From: Rhodobacteraceae bacterium UBA2553
Lineage (GTDB): Bacteria > Pseudomonadota > Alphaproteobacteria > Rhodobacterales > Rhodobacteraceae
Assembly (NCBI GenBank): GCA_002340515.1
Contig: DDMF01000008.1
Location: 303-7,014 of the forward strand
Direction: 5' to 3'
Length of the DNA stretch: 6,712 bases
The stretch's first letter is position 1; each line of letters opens with the position of its first letter. Positions 1-6,002 of this stretch are shown here, in pieces. The notes below the pieces were generated by a model. That model saw nothing but the letters and a program-made list of their open reading frames with translations, was not told the DNA's origin and searched no databases. The position numbers and the translations under genes were made by a program.

Positions 1-694
1 GCATGTGATCGCGCGCCAAAATGCGGCCACGGGCCATGGCCGTGGGTATGATTTCGGGTTTCGTCACCGGGGCCAAACGATCCCGCAATGTCGCCAGCGC
101 TTCCTCCACCGGGGTCCAATGCACGCCGGGGGGCAGGGCAAAACAGTCATTTTTCAAGCCGGTTGTTCTGTGTGCCTCAAGGGGGGCGGGCATCAGCCCA
201 ACATCCCGCGCGATGAAGTCGGCGATCGTTTTGGTGTCGTCAAGGTCGATCACAGAAATGGAAACATTCGAAGGCGTATGGTTTGCCGCCAGCGCACGCA
301 CAGTTGCATCGCCCGTTGCAAACAGCGGTTGGCCGGTCTCAACGCGGCTGGCCTCAATTTTCGGATGGGGTGCGGATTTGAACCCTTCGATCAGCACCAG
401 ATCACAGGGATGCAGGCGCGAGATCAGCGTAGCGATGTCGGGTTCCGGCTCGCCGCGCAGTTCATGCAACTGCGCGATGCGGGACGTGCTGGCCAAAACC
501 ACCTCTTGCGCGCCGGCCTCGCGGTGACGGTGGGTGTCTGTGCCGGGCACCTCTAGGTCCACTTGATGATGGGTGTGCTTGAGGGTCGAGACAACAAGCC
601 CGCGCGCCGTAAACTCCGCCACCAGACGTTCCATCAACCCGGTTTTGCCGGAGTTTTTCCAGCCGACCACACCGTAGATTTTGGGATCTGTCAT
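1..694 (-). CDS. mobB: MobB, probably fused to MoeA (3' end outside window)
   Basis: This protein is the GTP-binding adaptor of molybdopterin guanine dinucleotide synthesis, working with MobA in the cytoplasm. The ATG at 694 gives 231 codons before the edge. Seen: a P-loop G-W-K-N-S-G-K-T at residues 11-18, the MobB-type K-H-T-H-H at 39-43, and D-L-V-L-I-E-G-F-K at 98-106, a Walker-B-like strand. After about residue 165, where MobB normally ends, the frame stays open. It reads N-D-C-F-A-L-P-P-G (182-190), then W-T-P-V-E-E-A-L and A-R-G-R-I-L-A, which resemble the N-terminus of MoeA (molybdate insertion into molybdopterin). A MobB-MoeA fusion is therefore likely; such fusions are known in Rhodobacterales. 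The start overlaps the mobA stop by 4 bp (ATGA), so translation is probably coupled to mobA. The MobB identity is secure. The fusion is inferred because most of MoeA lies outside the window. Confidence 0.9.
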   Translation of the reverse strand, partial: MTDPKIYGVVGWKNSGKTGLMERLVAEFTARGLVVSTLKHTHHQVDLEVPGTDTHRHREAGAQEVVLASTSRIAQLHELRGEPEPDIATLISRLHPCDLVLIEGFKSAPHPKIEASRVETGQPLFATGDATVRALAANHTPSNVSISVIDLDDTKTIADFIARDVGLMPAPLEAHRTTGLKNDCFALPPGVHWTPVEEALATLRDRLAPVTKPEIIPTAMARGRILARDHM

Positions 695-1347
695 GGGAAT
701 TCCTTTAGGTAATGCTCGGCCAAATAGCGTTCGGCTTGGGCAAGGTCATCTGGCGTGTTCACGTTGAAAAACGGGTCAAACGGGTCGGGGGCATAAGGGG
801 CAAGCGCCGCACCGTGTCTGTCGGTCCAGAGCACCACTTTGCGCAAGCCACCGGTGAGGGCTGCGCGCAGGTCATCGCGTAAGCTGACCGGCCAAAGCCC
901 AAAGGTCGGCTGGCGCATTGCCCCGCGTTTGGGGTCAAGCGTGGCAGCCAAGGCAATGGGGGTGTTCTCGGCCGTTGCGGCATCCATTAGGCGCTGGGCC
1001 AAATCCGCCGGGAAAAACGGCGTGTCGGCGGCGGCGGAAATCACATGCGTGGCACCTTGATCTGCGGCCCAATCAAGCCCGGCAAGCACACCCGCAAGGG
1101 GGCCTGCAAAGCCGTCAATGCTATCGGACAAAACTGGCAATCCCGTGTCGGCAAATCGCGTGGCATCGCCATTGGCATTCAGCGCCATTGCGTCGACCTG
1201 CGGGGCGAGCCGTTTGATCACGTGACCCAAAAGCGTGCTGTCGCCAAGCGGCAACCGCCCTTTGTCGAGCTGTTGGGTCGCGCCGCCGCCCATTCGGGTC
1301 GCGAGGCCACCGGCGAGGATGATGCCGAGGGGTTTGGGAAGCGTCAT
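691..1347 (-). CDS. mobA: Molybdenum cofactor guanylyltransferase MobA
   Basis: MobA transfers GMP from GTP to Mo-molybdopterin, giving the MGD cofactor of DMSO-reductase-family enzymes such as formate dehydrogenase. The 218-residue length fits the family (about 190-220). Seen: the nucleotide-binding loop L-A-G-G-L-A-T-R-M-G-G-G (11-22), the D-K pair (28-29), G-P-L-A-G-V-L-A-G-L (82-91), the metal-site region A-A-D-T-P-F-F-P (106-113), Q-P-T-F-G-L-W-P (146-153), and the C-terminal F-N-V-N-T-P-D-D-L (194-202). One oddity is that in E. coli MobA the D-K directly follows the glycines, whereas here A-T-Q-Q-L (23-27) lies between them. The ATG overlaps the fdhD stop by 4 bp and the stop overlaps the mobB start by 4 bp, so this is the middle gene of a coupled operon. 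Identity is firm; the effect of the insertion is unknown. Confidence 0.95.
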   Translation of the reverse strand: MTLPKPLGIILAGGLATRMGGGATQQLDKGRLPLGDSTLLGHVIKRLAPQVDAMALNANGDATRFADTGLPVLSDSIDGFAGPLAGVLAGLDWAADQGATHVISAAADTPFFPADLAQRLMDAATAENTPIALAATLDPKRGAMRQPTFGLWPVSLRDDLRAALTGGLRKVVLWTDRHGAALAPYAPDPFDPFFNVNTPDDLAQAERYLAEHYLKEFP

Positions 1348-2240
1348 TCCGTGCCACCCTTTCTACGCTGTTTCTTTTCATCCGGGGCGGCGTGGGCCGG
1401 ATCCATATCGCGGATCAGGCGGTCAGCGCCTGCAAGGCAAGTGAACCGTTGGCCGCGCATTCGGCCAATCAGTGTCAGGCCAATGTCCTGCGCAATCTCA
1501 ACGCCCCATGCGGTGAAACCGGATCGGGACACCAAAACCGGGATGCCCATTTGCGCGCATTTGATCACCATTTCAGAGGTGAGCCGCCCGGTGGTGTAAA
1601 GGATTTTGTCTTCGCCACTCACGCCTTCGGCCCGCATCCATCCAGCGACTTTGTCGACGGCATTATGGCGCCCCACGTCCTCCATATAGACCAGCGGGCG
1701 GTCCCCTTGGCATAGCACGGTGCCGTGGATGGCGCCCGCTTCCAGATAGAGCGACGGGGTGCGGTTGATCTTGGCGGCAAGCGCATAGAGCCAAGAGGTT
1801 TTCACCTCGGCCTTGGGCAGGGTCAGCCCCTCTAACCCCTCCATCATATCGCCAAAAACGGTGCCGACAGCACAGCCCGATGTGCGGGTTTTCCGGGCGA
1901 GTTTATCCTCGTAATCTGTCTCAATTTCCGTGCGCACAACCACCGTGTCGATGTCCCCGTCATAGTCAACGCCAGTGATCTGATCATCCGGGGACAACAT
2001 GCCTTGATTGCGCAGAAATCCAACGGCCAGATGGTTGGGATAATCGCCAATGGTCATCGCGGTCACAATCTCGCGCGCGTTCAGAAAGATGGTCAATGGG
2101 CGTTCTTCAACCACATTGGTGGTGACCTCATCCCCGTGTTCATCCACGCCGATCACGGCCCGCGTCAAACGGGTGGCGGTGGGGTCGGGGGCGATGATGT
2201 AATCAGACATGAAATCGGCGGCTGCGGTATTCTGAGGCAT
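1344..2240 (-). CDS. fdhD: Formate dehydrogenase accessory sulfurtransferase FdhD
   Basis: FdhD carries sulfur from a cysteine desulfurase to the molybdenum of bis-MGD, making the terminal sulfido ligand that formate dehydrogenases need. The length is 298 residues, with R-P-L-T-I-F-L-N (47-54), T-S-G-C-A-V-G-T-V-F-G (120-130), E-D-V-G-R-H-N-A-V-D-K (187-197), G-R-L-T-S-E-M-V (218-225) and R-S-G-F-T-A-W-G (239-246). Cys123 aligns with the first Cys of the E. coli CxxC; the second position is Gly126. The ATG at 2240 is preferred because AAGGA lies 6-7 nt upstream on its strand; a second Met at residue 11 (2210) has no ribosome site. It is first gene of the fdhD-mobA-mobB unit. A charged tail (about 286-298) is probably disordered. 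No formate dehydrogenase gene is visible here. Confidence 0.95.
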   Translation of the reverse strand: MPQNTAAADFMSDYIIAPDPTATRLTRAVIGVDEHGDEVTTNVVEERPLTIFLNAREIVTAMTIGDYPNHLAVGFLRNQGMLSPDDQITGVDYDGDIDTVVVRTEIETDYEDKLARKTRTSGCAVGTVFGDMMEGLEGLTLPKAEVKTSWLYALAAKINRTPSLYLEAGAIHGTVLCQGDRPLVYMEDVGRHNAVDKVAGWMRAEGVSGEDKILYTTGRLTSEMVIKCAQMGIPVLVSRSGFTAWGVEIAQDIGLTLIGRMRGQRFTCLAGADRLIRDMDPAHAAPDEKKQRRKGGTE

Positions 2241-2272
2241 TTTGCATCCTTGCTCTTGCCCCTCGGGGACAT
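2241..2272. promoter_or_regulatory. Short divergent spacer between fdhD and azlC
   Basis: These 32 bp separate two divergent start codons. They hold the fdhD ribosome site (AAGGA on the minus strand, near 2248-2252) and GGGGA at 2265-2269, which is very close to the first azlC ATG. No -35/-10 pair is evident. At least one promoter must therefore lie inside the opposite coding sequence. Confidence 0.4.
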
Positions 2273-3019
2273 ATGGGCAATTTAGGGCCGATGGAAGTAA
2301 GTACCAACCCCAAAACCGCCTTTCTGCGCGGTGCGCGTGATGCGCTGCCCTTTATTCTCGTGGTGGGGCCTTTTGCGCTGTTGTTTGGCGTGGTGGGAAC
2401 CGAGGCTGGGCTGAACCTGACGGAAGTGATGGGTTTTTCGGTTCTGGTCATCGCGGGGGCGTCGCAATTTGCGGCCCTTCAGGTGATGAGCGAAAACGCC
2501 CCGACAGTTATTGTCATTCTCACAGCCCTCGCGGTAAACTTGCGCATGGCGATGTATTCCGCGTCGCTGACACCATTTCTGGGCAAGGCGCCGGTGTGGA
2601 AACGCGCCATGGTGGCCTATTTCATGGTAGATCAGGCCTATACACTCAGCCAGATCAAGTTTGAGATGGAACCAGAGCTGAGCGTATCTGCACGGTTCGC
2701 TTATTACATTGGTACTGTGGCGCCGATTGCGCCCTTTTGGTATGCGCTGACCTATGTTGGCGCGGTGGCTGGCACGCAGATCCCGGCGGAATTCGCGCTC
2801 GATTTCGCCCTGCCGATTACCTTTATCGCGATGATTGCGCCTGCGCTGCGCACGATGGCCCATGTGGCGGCGGCGGTGACGTCCATTGTGGTTGCGCTGT
2901 TGATGGCGTGGATGCCTTACGGTACCGGGTTGCTGGTGGCGGCATCGGTGGCGATGGTGGTGGGGGCGCAGGTTGAGTTGTGGCAGGGACGCCGCGCCCG
3001 AAAGAGGTCTGCACCATGA
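2273..3019 (+). CDS. azlC: AzlC-family branched-chain amino-acid exporter, large subunit
   Basis: AzlC is the large inner-membrane subunit of the LIV-E exporters (B. subtilis AzlCD, E. coli YgaZH), which expel valine, leucine and related compounds. It has 248 residues, typical for the family. Seen: the opening F-L-R-G-A-R-D-A-L-P-F (17-27), hydrophobic spans at roughly 24-43, 53-72, 76-95, 155-168, 178-197 and 199-235, and the family's N-L-R-M-A-M-Y-S-A-S-L-T-P (89-101). The start is uncertain: ATG at 2273 or ATG at 2291. The first has GGGGA 3 nt upstream and the second has AGGG 3 nt upstream, both closer than usual. The stop overlaps the azlD ATG by 4 bp, so the two are co-translated. The true substrate is not determined by sequence. 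Confidence 0.92.
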   Translation: MGNLGPMEVSTNPKTAFLRGARDALPFILVVGPFALLFGVVGTEAGLNLTEVMGFSVLVIAGASQFAALQVMSENAPTVIVILTALAVNLRMAMYSASLTPFLGKAPVWKRAMVAYFMVDQAYTLSQIKFEMEPELSVSARFAYYIGTVAPIAPFWYALTYVGAVAGTQIPAEFALDFALPITFIAMIAPALRTMAHVAAAVTSIVVALLMAWMPYGTGLLVAASVAMVVGAQVELWQGRRARKRSAP

Positions 3020-3345
3020 GCTATTCGCATACCACCATTTGGATCATCATTCTGGCGATGGCGCTGGGCAGCTTTCTGATCCGGTTTAGCTTTCTGGGTT
3101 TTATTGGCGATCGCGAAATGCCCGACTGGGTGCTGCGGCATTTGCGTTATACGCCGGTGGCGGTTTTGCCGGGGCTTGTGGCCCCGCTGGTGTTTTGGCC
3201 AGACGCCACAGGGGGGCATATCGACCCAGCCAGGCTTGCGGCGGCTTTGGTCACACTGAGCGTCGGGTATTTTGGGAAAAATGTTCTGGTGGCCATCCTT
3301 TCTGGTGCCGCTACGCTTTACGCGATGATCTATTTGCTGGGCTGA
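3016..3345 (+). CDS. azlD: AzlD-family exporter, small subunit
   Basis: AzlD is the small membrane partner of AzlC. The start is taken at ATG 3016, which gives 109 residues: AGAGG lies 8 nt upstream and the ATG overlaps the azlC stop as ATGA. An in-frame ATG at 2980 would add 12 hydrophilic residues and lies inside azlC, so it is less likely. Seen: a first span at about 7-24, S-F-L-I-R-F-S-F-L-G (19-28), the family signature L-R-Y-T-P-V-A-V-L-P-G-L-V-A-P-L-V-F-W (43-61), and a last hydrophobic span at about 88-108 after G-Y-F-G-K-N-V (84-90). The 3' end overlaps the convergent regulator remnant by 16 bp, with no visible terminator. Confidence 0.93.
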   Translation: MSYSHTTIWIIILAMALGSFLIRFSFLGFIGDREMPDWVLRHLRYTPVAVLPGLVAPLVFWPDATGGHIDPARLAAALVTLSVGYFGKNVLVAILSGAATLYAMIYLLG

Positions 3346-3653
3346 TCGGGCTTGTTGAGGATTTGTGACGATACTGTGCTTTGCGATTTCTGCATCCGCA
3401 CATCGGCAAACTCTGCCTCAAGCCATTTGCGAAACAGGCGGATTTTTCCAGAGTTTCGCCGGGTTTTCGGATAGACCAACCAATAGCCGCTGTCATTGTC
3501 ACGAAACTCTTCAAAGGGTTGGATCAGCTGTCCTGATTTCAGCGCATCCAAGGGATAGGCCACATCACCGGCTTCCATAAGATGTTTTACGGCAAGAACA
3601 AATCCTCGGGTCGCGAAGACCAGTGGCATGGTCTTAAATCCCCGTAGCAACAA
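3330..3653 (-). pseudogene. LysR-family regulator remnant (C-terminal third only)
   Basis: The minus-strand frame reads like the end of a GcvA-type LysR transcriptional regulator. It has R-G-F-V-L-A-V (a degenerate form of the family's G-x-G-V-A-L), then L-K-S-G-Q-L-I-Q-P-F-E-E-F, G-Y-W-L-V-Y-P-K, and I-R-L-F-R-K-W-L-E-A-E-F. In intact members (about 300 residues) these belong to the last 90-100 residues of the effector-binding domain. The winged-helix DNA-binding domain and most of the effector domain are absent. An in-frame stop sits at 3663-3665, and upstream DNA is the lipoprotein gene. There is no good start: TTG at 3653 or ATG at 3629, without a clear ribosome site. It overlaps the lipoprotein 3' end by 20 bp and azlD by 16 bp. 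It is best read as a 5'-deleted relic. LysR family is confident; subfamily is a guess. Confidence 0.75.
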
Positions 3654-4227
3654 TCGTGTTGTTCAGATGGGGATCGTCGTCATAGAATTTCTCTTCGCGT
3701 ACGCCCTCTTTGGCGGCGAAGTAAGTCATAACCTTTTTGGGGCTATACCCGGTAGGGGCATCTTCAAAACCGGGTAATTTGCGTAGGATTTGTCCCACGG
3801 AGGACGCGCAATGTGCTTTTGACACCGGGCCGTTTTGTTCCACCAAACGGATCGCCAATTCGGCAAACTCTGGCGAGACTTCGATATCATGACGGATCAC
3901 GTGATAGGTGATCCGCGCGTGGTAATCGATGTAATAGTCGACCGCTGGTTCGGTGATCCCATAGACCACGTCGTGACGTTCGGGCAGGCGGGGGTGGGCC
4001 CAGCTGCCGGCGGGGTCAAACATCACCCGCTCATGTCCATTGATCATCAACGCGGAATGCGCGCCACCACCGGTCCGGTTGGAAATCACGGTGAAAAGGG
4101 TCAGCGTGGCAGGTCCGGGATGGCGATACGCGGCTTTGCTAACCGTTTCGTCACTGGCCCATTTGTTGTCGGCGCCACATGCCGCCAGACCAACCAACAA
4201 CAATACTGCCAATAAAACGCGCCGCAT
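3634..4227 (-). CDS. Lipoprotein with His...Cys pattern, unknown function
   Basis: This is a predicted 197-residue lipoprotein. The N-terminus M-R-R-V-L-L-A-V is followed by a hydrophobic stretch and a lipobox L-A-A-C (14-17), so the mature protein should begin at Cys17 and be membrane anchored, facing the periplasm. ATG 4227 is chosen because GAGGG lies 6 nt upstream; a TTG at 4233 is less likely. The body has S-N-R-T-G-G-G-A-H-S-A-L-M-I (49-62), F-D-P-A-G-S-W (70-76), P-E-R-H-D-V (82-87), Y-H-A-R (102-105) and K-A-H-C-A-S-S-V-G-Q-I-L (137-148). A His after small residues followed some 80 residues later by a Cys starting a helix (His57, Cys140) recalls circularly permuted NlpC/P60-like peptidases or acyltransferases. 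That is inference only. I recall similar hypothetical proteins in Rhodobacteraceae but no named function. Its 3' end overlaps the LysR remnant. Confidence 0.85.
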   Translation of the reverse strand: MRRVLLAVLLLVGLAACGADNKWASDETVSKAAYRHPGPATLTLFTVISNRTGGGAHSALMINGHERVMFDPAGSWAHPRLPERHDVVYGITEPAVDYYIDYHARITYHVIRHDIEVSPEFAELAIRLVEQNGPVSKAHCASSVGQILRKLPGFEDAPTGYSPKKVMTYFAAKEGVREEKFYDDDPHLNNTIVATGI

Positions 4228-4324
4228 GCTCAACCCTCAAATCTCTGTGCCGATGCCAATGCGAGGATCGCGGATTTTTCCACCCCGCGGGCATCTCGAT
4301 GTCACGCGTGAACGTCGCTTCGGC

Positions 4325-4459
4325 TTATGCGTTCACAAGTGCCATGAACACCAGAACCAGAATGATTGCAATCACAGAGCGGATGCACACCTTGATGAAG
4401 CCGTCAAAAGCCTGTTCCTGTGTGCTAGTATCCATCGAGCCCATTTCATGTTCAGCCAT
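4325..4459 (-). CDS. aa3-type cytochrome c oxidase subunit IV (44 aa)
   Basis: This tiny gene encodes a 44-residue single-span membrane protein. It has a polar acidic start M-A-E-H-E-M-G-S-M-D, then T-Q-E-Q-A-F-D-G-F-I-K (13-23), and one transmembrane helix (about 25-43) ending in A-L-V-N-A and TAA. The short length, the E-H start, and the F-x-G-F-I-K motif just before a single helix match the alphaproteobacterial subunit IV of aa3-type cytochrome c oxidase. That subunit packs at the edge of the complex and is not catalytic. GGAAA lies 7 nt upstream of the ATG. The catalytic oxidase genes (ctaC/D/E) are not in the window; in this group the small subunit is often encoded apart from them. The lipoprotein gene begins 97 bp downstream on the same strand with no obvious terminator, so the two may share a transcript. 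Confidence 0.88.
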   Translation of the reverse strand: MAEHEMGSMDTSTQEQAFDGFIKVCIRSVIAIILVLVFMALVNA

Positions 4460-4721
4460 GTTGCGTTTCCCTGTTTGAATCACATGTTAAGCTTCCGATT
4501 AAAGGATTTTGCACACGCTGTCACGGTTTGTATCACGTTTTTATGGCCAAACCGACCGGGGACGTGGACAGACGCTTCGCTGCTTGGTATTTCGGCTGTA
4601 GGGGGCTTTCGCGAACGCCCCGTGAAGCCAAGTCTCAAGTTGCGCTTTACCGCTGGGCGCGTGACGGTATGGATGAGACACACGAGCATGGTTTGCCCGG
4701 AAATGCAGGACAATTGACCAA
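4460..4721. promoter_or_regulatory. Divergent intergenic region, oxidase subunit IV / chrA
   Basis: This 262-bp stretch separates the minus-strand subunit IV gene from plus-strand chrA and should hold both promoters. A weak minus-strand candidate is GTGACA, 16 nt, TTAATC (about 4523 down to 4496). A weak plus-strand candidate is TTGCAC (4509-4514), 16 nt, TATCAC (4531-4536). Neither is a strong sigma70 match. An open frame at 4543-4725 (60 codons) ends in ATGA over the chrA ATG, but it has no ribosome site and no recognisable family, so it is not called as a gene. A 20-bp palindrome is listed separately. Confidence 0.45.
4602..4621. repeat. 20-bp near-perfect palindrome upstream of chrA
   Basis: GGGGCTTTCGCGAACGCCCC pairs at 9 of 10 positions about a central CG-rich core; only 4607/4616 mismatch. 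It sits about 100 bp before the chrA ATG. It could be an operator half-site pair or an RNA hairpin in the chrA leader. There is no T-run after it, so it is not a classical terminator. Confidence 0.5.
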
Positions 4722-5986
4722 ATGACACCCCCTCGTTTCGCGGACCTCTTCGCACATTCCTGCGCATTGGCGTTTTGTCGTTTGGCGGGCCAGCTGCCCA
4801 AATCGCGCTGATGCACCGGGTGCTGGTGGACGAGCGTAACTGGCTGACAGAAAAGCAATATCTGGATGCGCTTAGCTTTTGCATGTTGCTGCCGGGGCCG
4901 GAGGCGATGCAGCTTGCGACCTATTCGGGCTGGCGCCTGCGCGGGGTGCTTGGTGGCCTCTTGGCGGGGCTTTTGTTTGTCATTCCCGGCGCATTGGTGA
5001 TCTTTGCACTGGCCGCGCTTTATGTGGCATACGGCGCGTTGCCGCTGGTTGATACGCTCTTTTTAGGGGTGAAGGCGGCGGTGCTTGTGATCGTGCTTGA
5101 GGCGCTGTTGAAAGTGTCAAAACGTGCCCTAAAAGGGCCCTTCTATTGGGTCATTGCGGTGCTGGCATTTATCGGCATTTTCTTCCTCGCCATTCCCTTT
5201 CCGTTGATCGTAGTCGCAGCGGCGATTGTCGGCGCGATGTTTGCACGGGGTGCCAGCGGGGAGGCGCCGCCCGTGCGCCGTCCCTTAACACAAACTGTGT
5301 TGACGATTGTGATTGGATTGGCGGTCTGGCTGATCCCATTGGCGGCGCTCGATGTGCTTGCTGGCCAAACGATCCTGCCGCAAATTGGCGCGTTCTTCTC
5401 AAAGCTGGCGGTGGTCAGCTTTGGCGGCGCTTACGCGGTGCTGGCCTATATGGCGCAGGATGTGGTCACGGCGTTTGGCTGGCTGACGGCGGATGAAATG
5501 CTCGACAGTTTGGGGCTGGCCGAAACCACCCCCGGCCCGCTGATTTTGGTCACGCAGTTTGTCGGCTTTGTGGCCGGGTTTCGCGACGGCGGGTATCTGA
5601 TGGCAACAGGGGCCGCCCTTGTCACGCTTTGGGTGACCTTTGTGCCGTGCTTTCTGTGGATTTTCGCAGGCGCGCCTTACATCGAATGGATCGTGGATCA
5701 GCCCCGATTGCGCGGCGCTTTAACGGCCATTACCGCGGCTGTGGTCGGGGTGATCGGCAACCTGTCGATCTGGTTCGGATTGAACGTCCTGTTTGATGAG
5801 GTGACGCGCGTCACCACAGGGATCTGGACCTTATGGGTGCCGGGTTTGAACACAGTCGATTGGAGTGCTGCGGGGCTGACGATTTTATGTACTCTGTTGA
5901 TCTTGCGCCTGAAAATACCACTGGGTTGGGTGTTGATCATCAGTGCTTTGGCGAGTGTTGTGATTTCAGCGGCCACTGGTTTTTAG
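4722..5986 (+). CDS. chrA: ChrA-family chromate transporter (5' frameshift)
   Basis: This is an inner-membrane CHR-family transporter (TC 2.A.51), typically exporting chromate by proton-motive force. It is the long two-domain form. The first half has S-F-G-G-P-A-A-Q-I-A-L-M-H-R and L-L-P-G-P-E-A-M-Q-L. The second repeats it as S-F-G-G-A-Y-A-V-L-A-Y-M and T-T-P-G-P-L-I. About ten hydrophobic spans follow. The start is a problem. The conserved upstream residues (P-S-F-R-G-P-L-R-T-F-L-R-I-G-V-L) are encoded in the gene's frame from 4730, but no ATG, GTG or TTG lies between the upstream stop (4715-4717) and TTG 4775. ATG 4722, with AGGA 11 nt upstream, is one base out of frame. One more C in the run at 4728-4732 would join them, giving 421 residues. 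As written, the only in-frame start is TTG 4775 (403 residues), which truncates the domain. The stop is 16 bp from the convergent marR gene. Confidence 0.85.
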
Positions 5987-6002
5987 CGGATTTTCACTCG
6001 CT

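Noticed and set aside
5..556. Two long plus-strand open frames over the left end (5-556 and 21-527)
   Set aside because: They are antisense to the MobB frame, which carries clear motifs; their translations match no family I recognise.
1045..1599. Plus-strand 184-codon open frame over the mobA/fdhD junction
   Set aside because: It is antisense to MobA and FdhD, both with strong motif support, and shows no motif of its own.
2282..2863. Minus-strand 193-codon frame across azlC
   Set aside because: It is rich in Arg and His as expected from the complement of a membrane-protein gene; azlC is the real gene.
2980..3015. Upstream azlD start at ATG 2980
   Set aside because: It adds 12 hydrophilic residues inside azlC, while ATG 3016 has AGAGG and the ATGA overlap.
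4262..4300. Possible hairpin CGCGG...CCGCG between the subunit IV and lipoprotein genes
   Set aside because: The stem is 5 bp with no T-run in either direction; not convincing as a terminator.
4040..4717. Plus-strand 225-codon open frame across the lipoprotein and oxidase subunit genes
   Set aside because: It is antisense to two well-supported genes, and its composition looks like a shadow of them.
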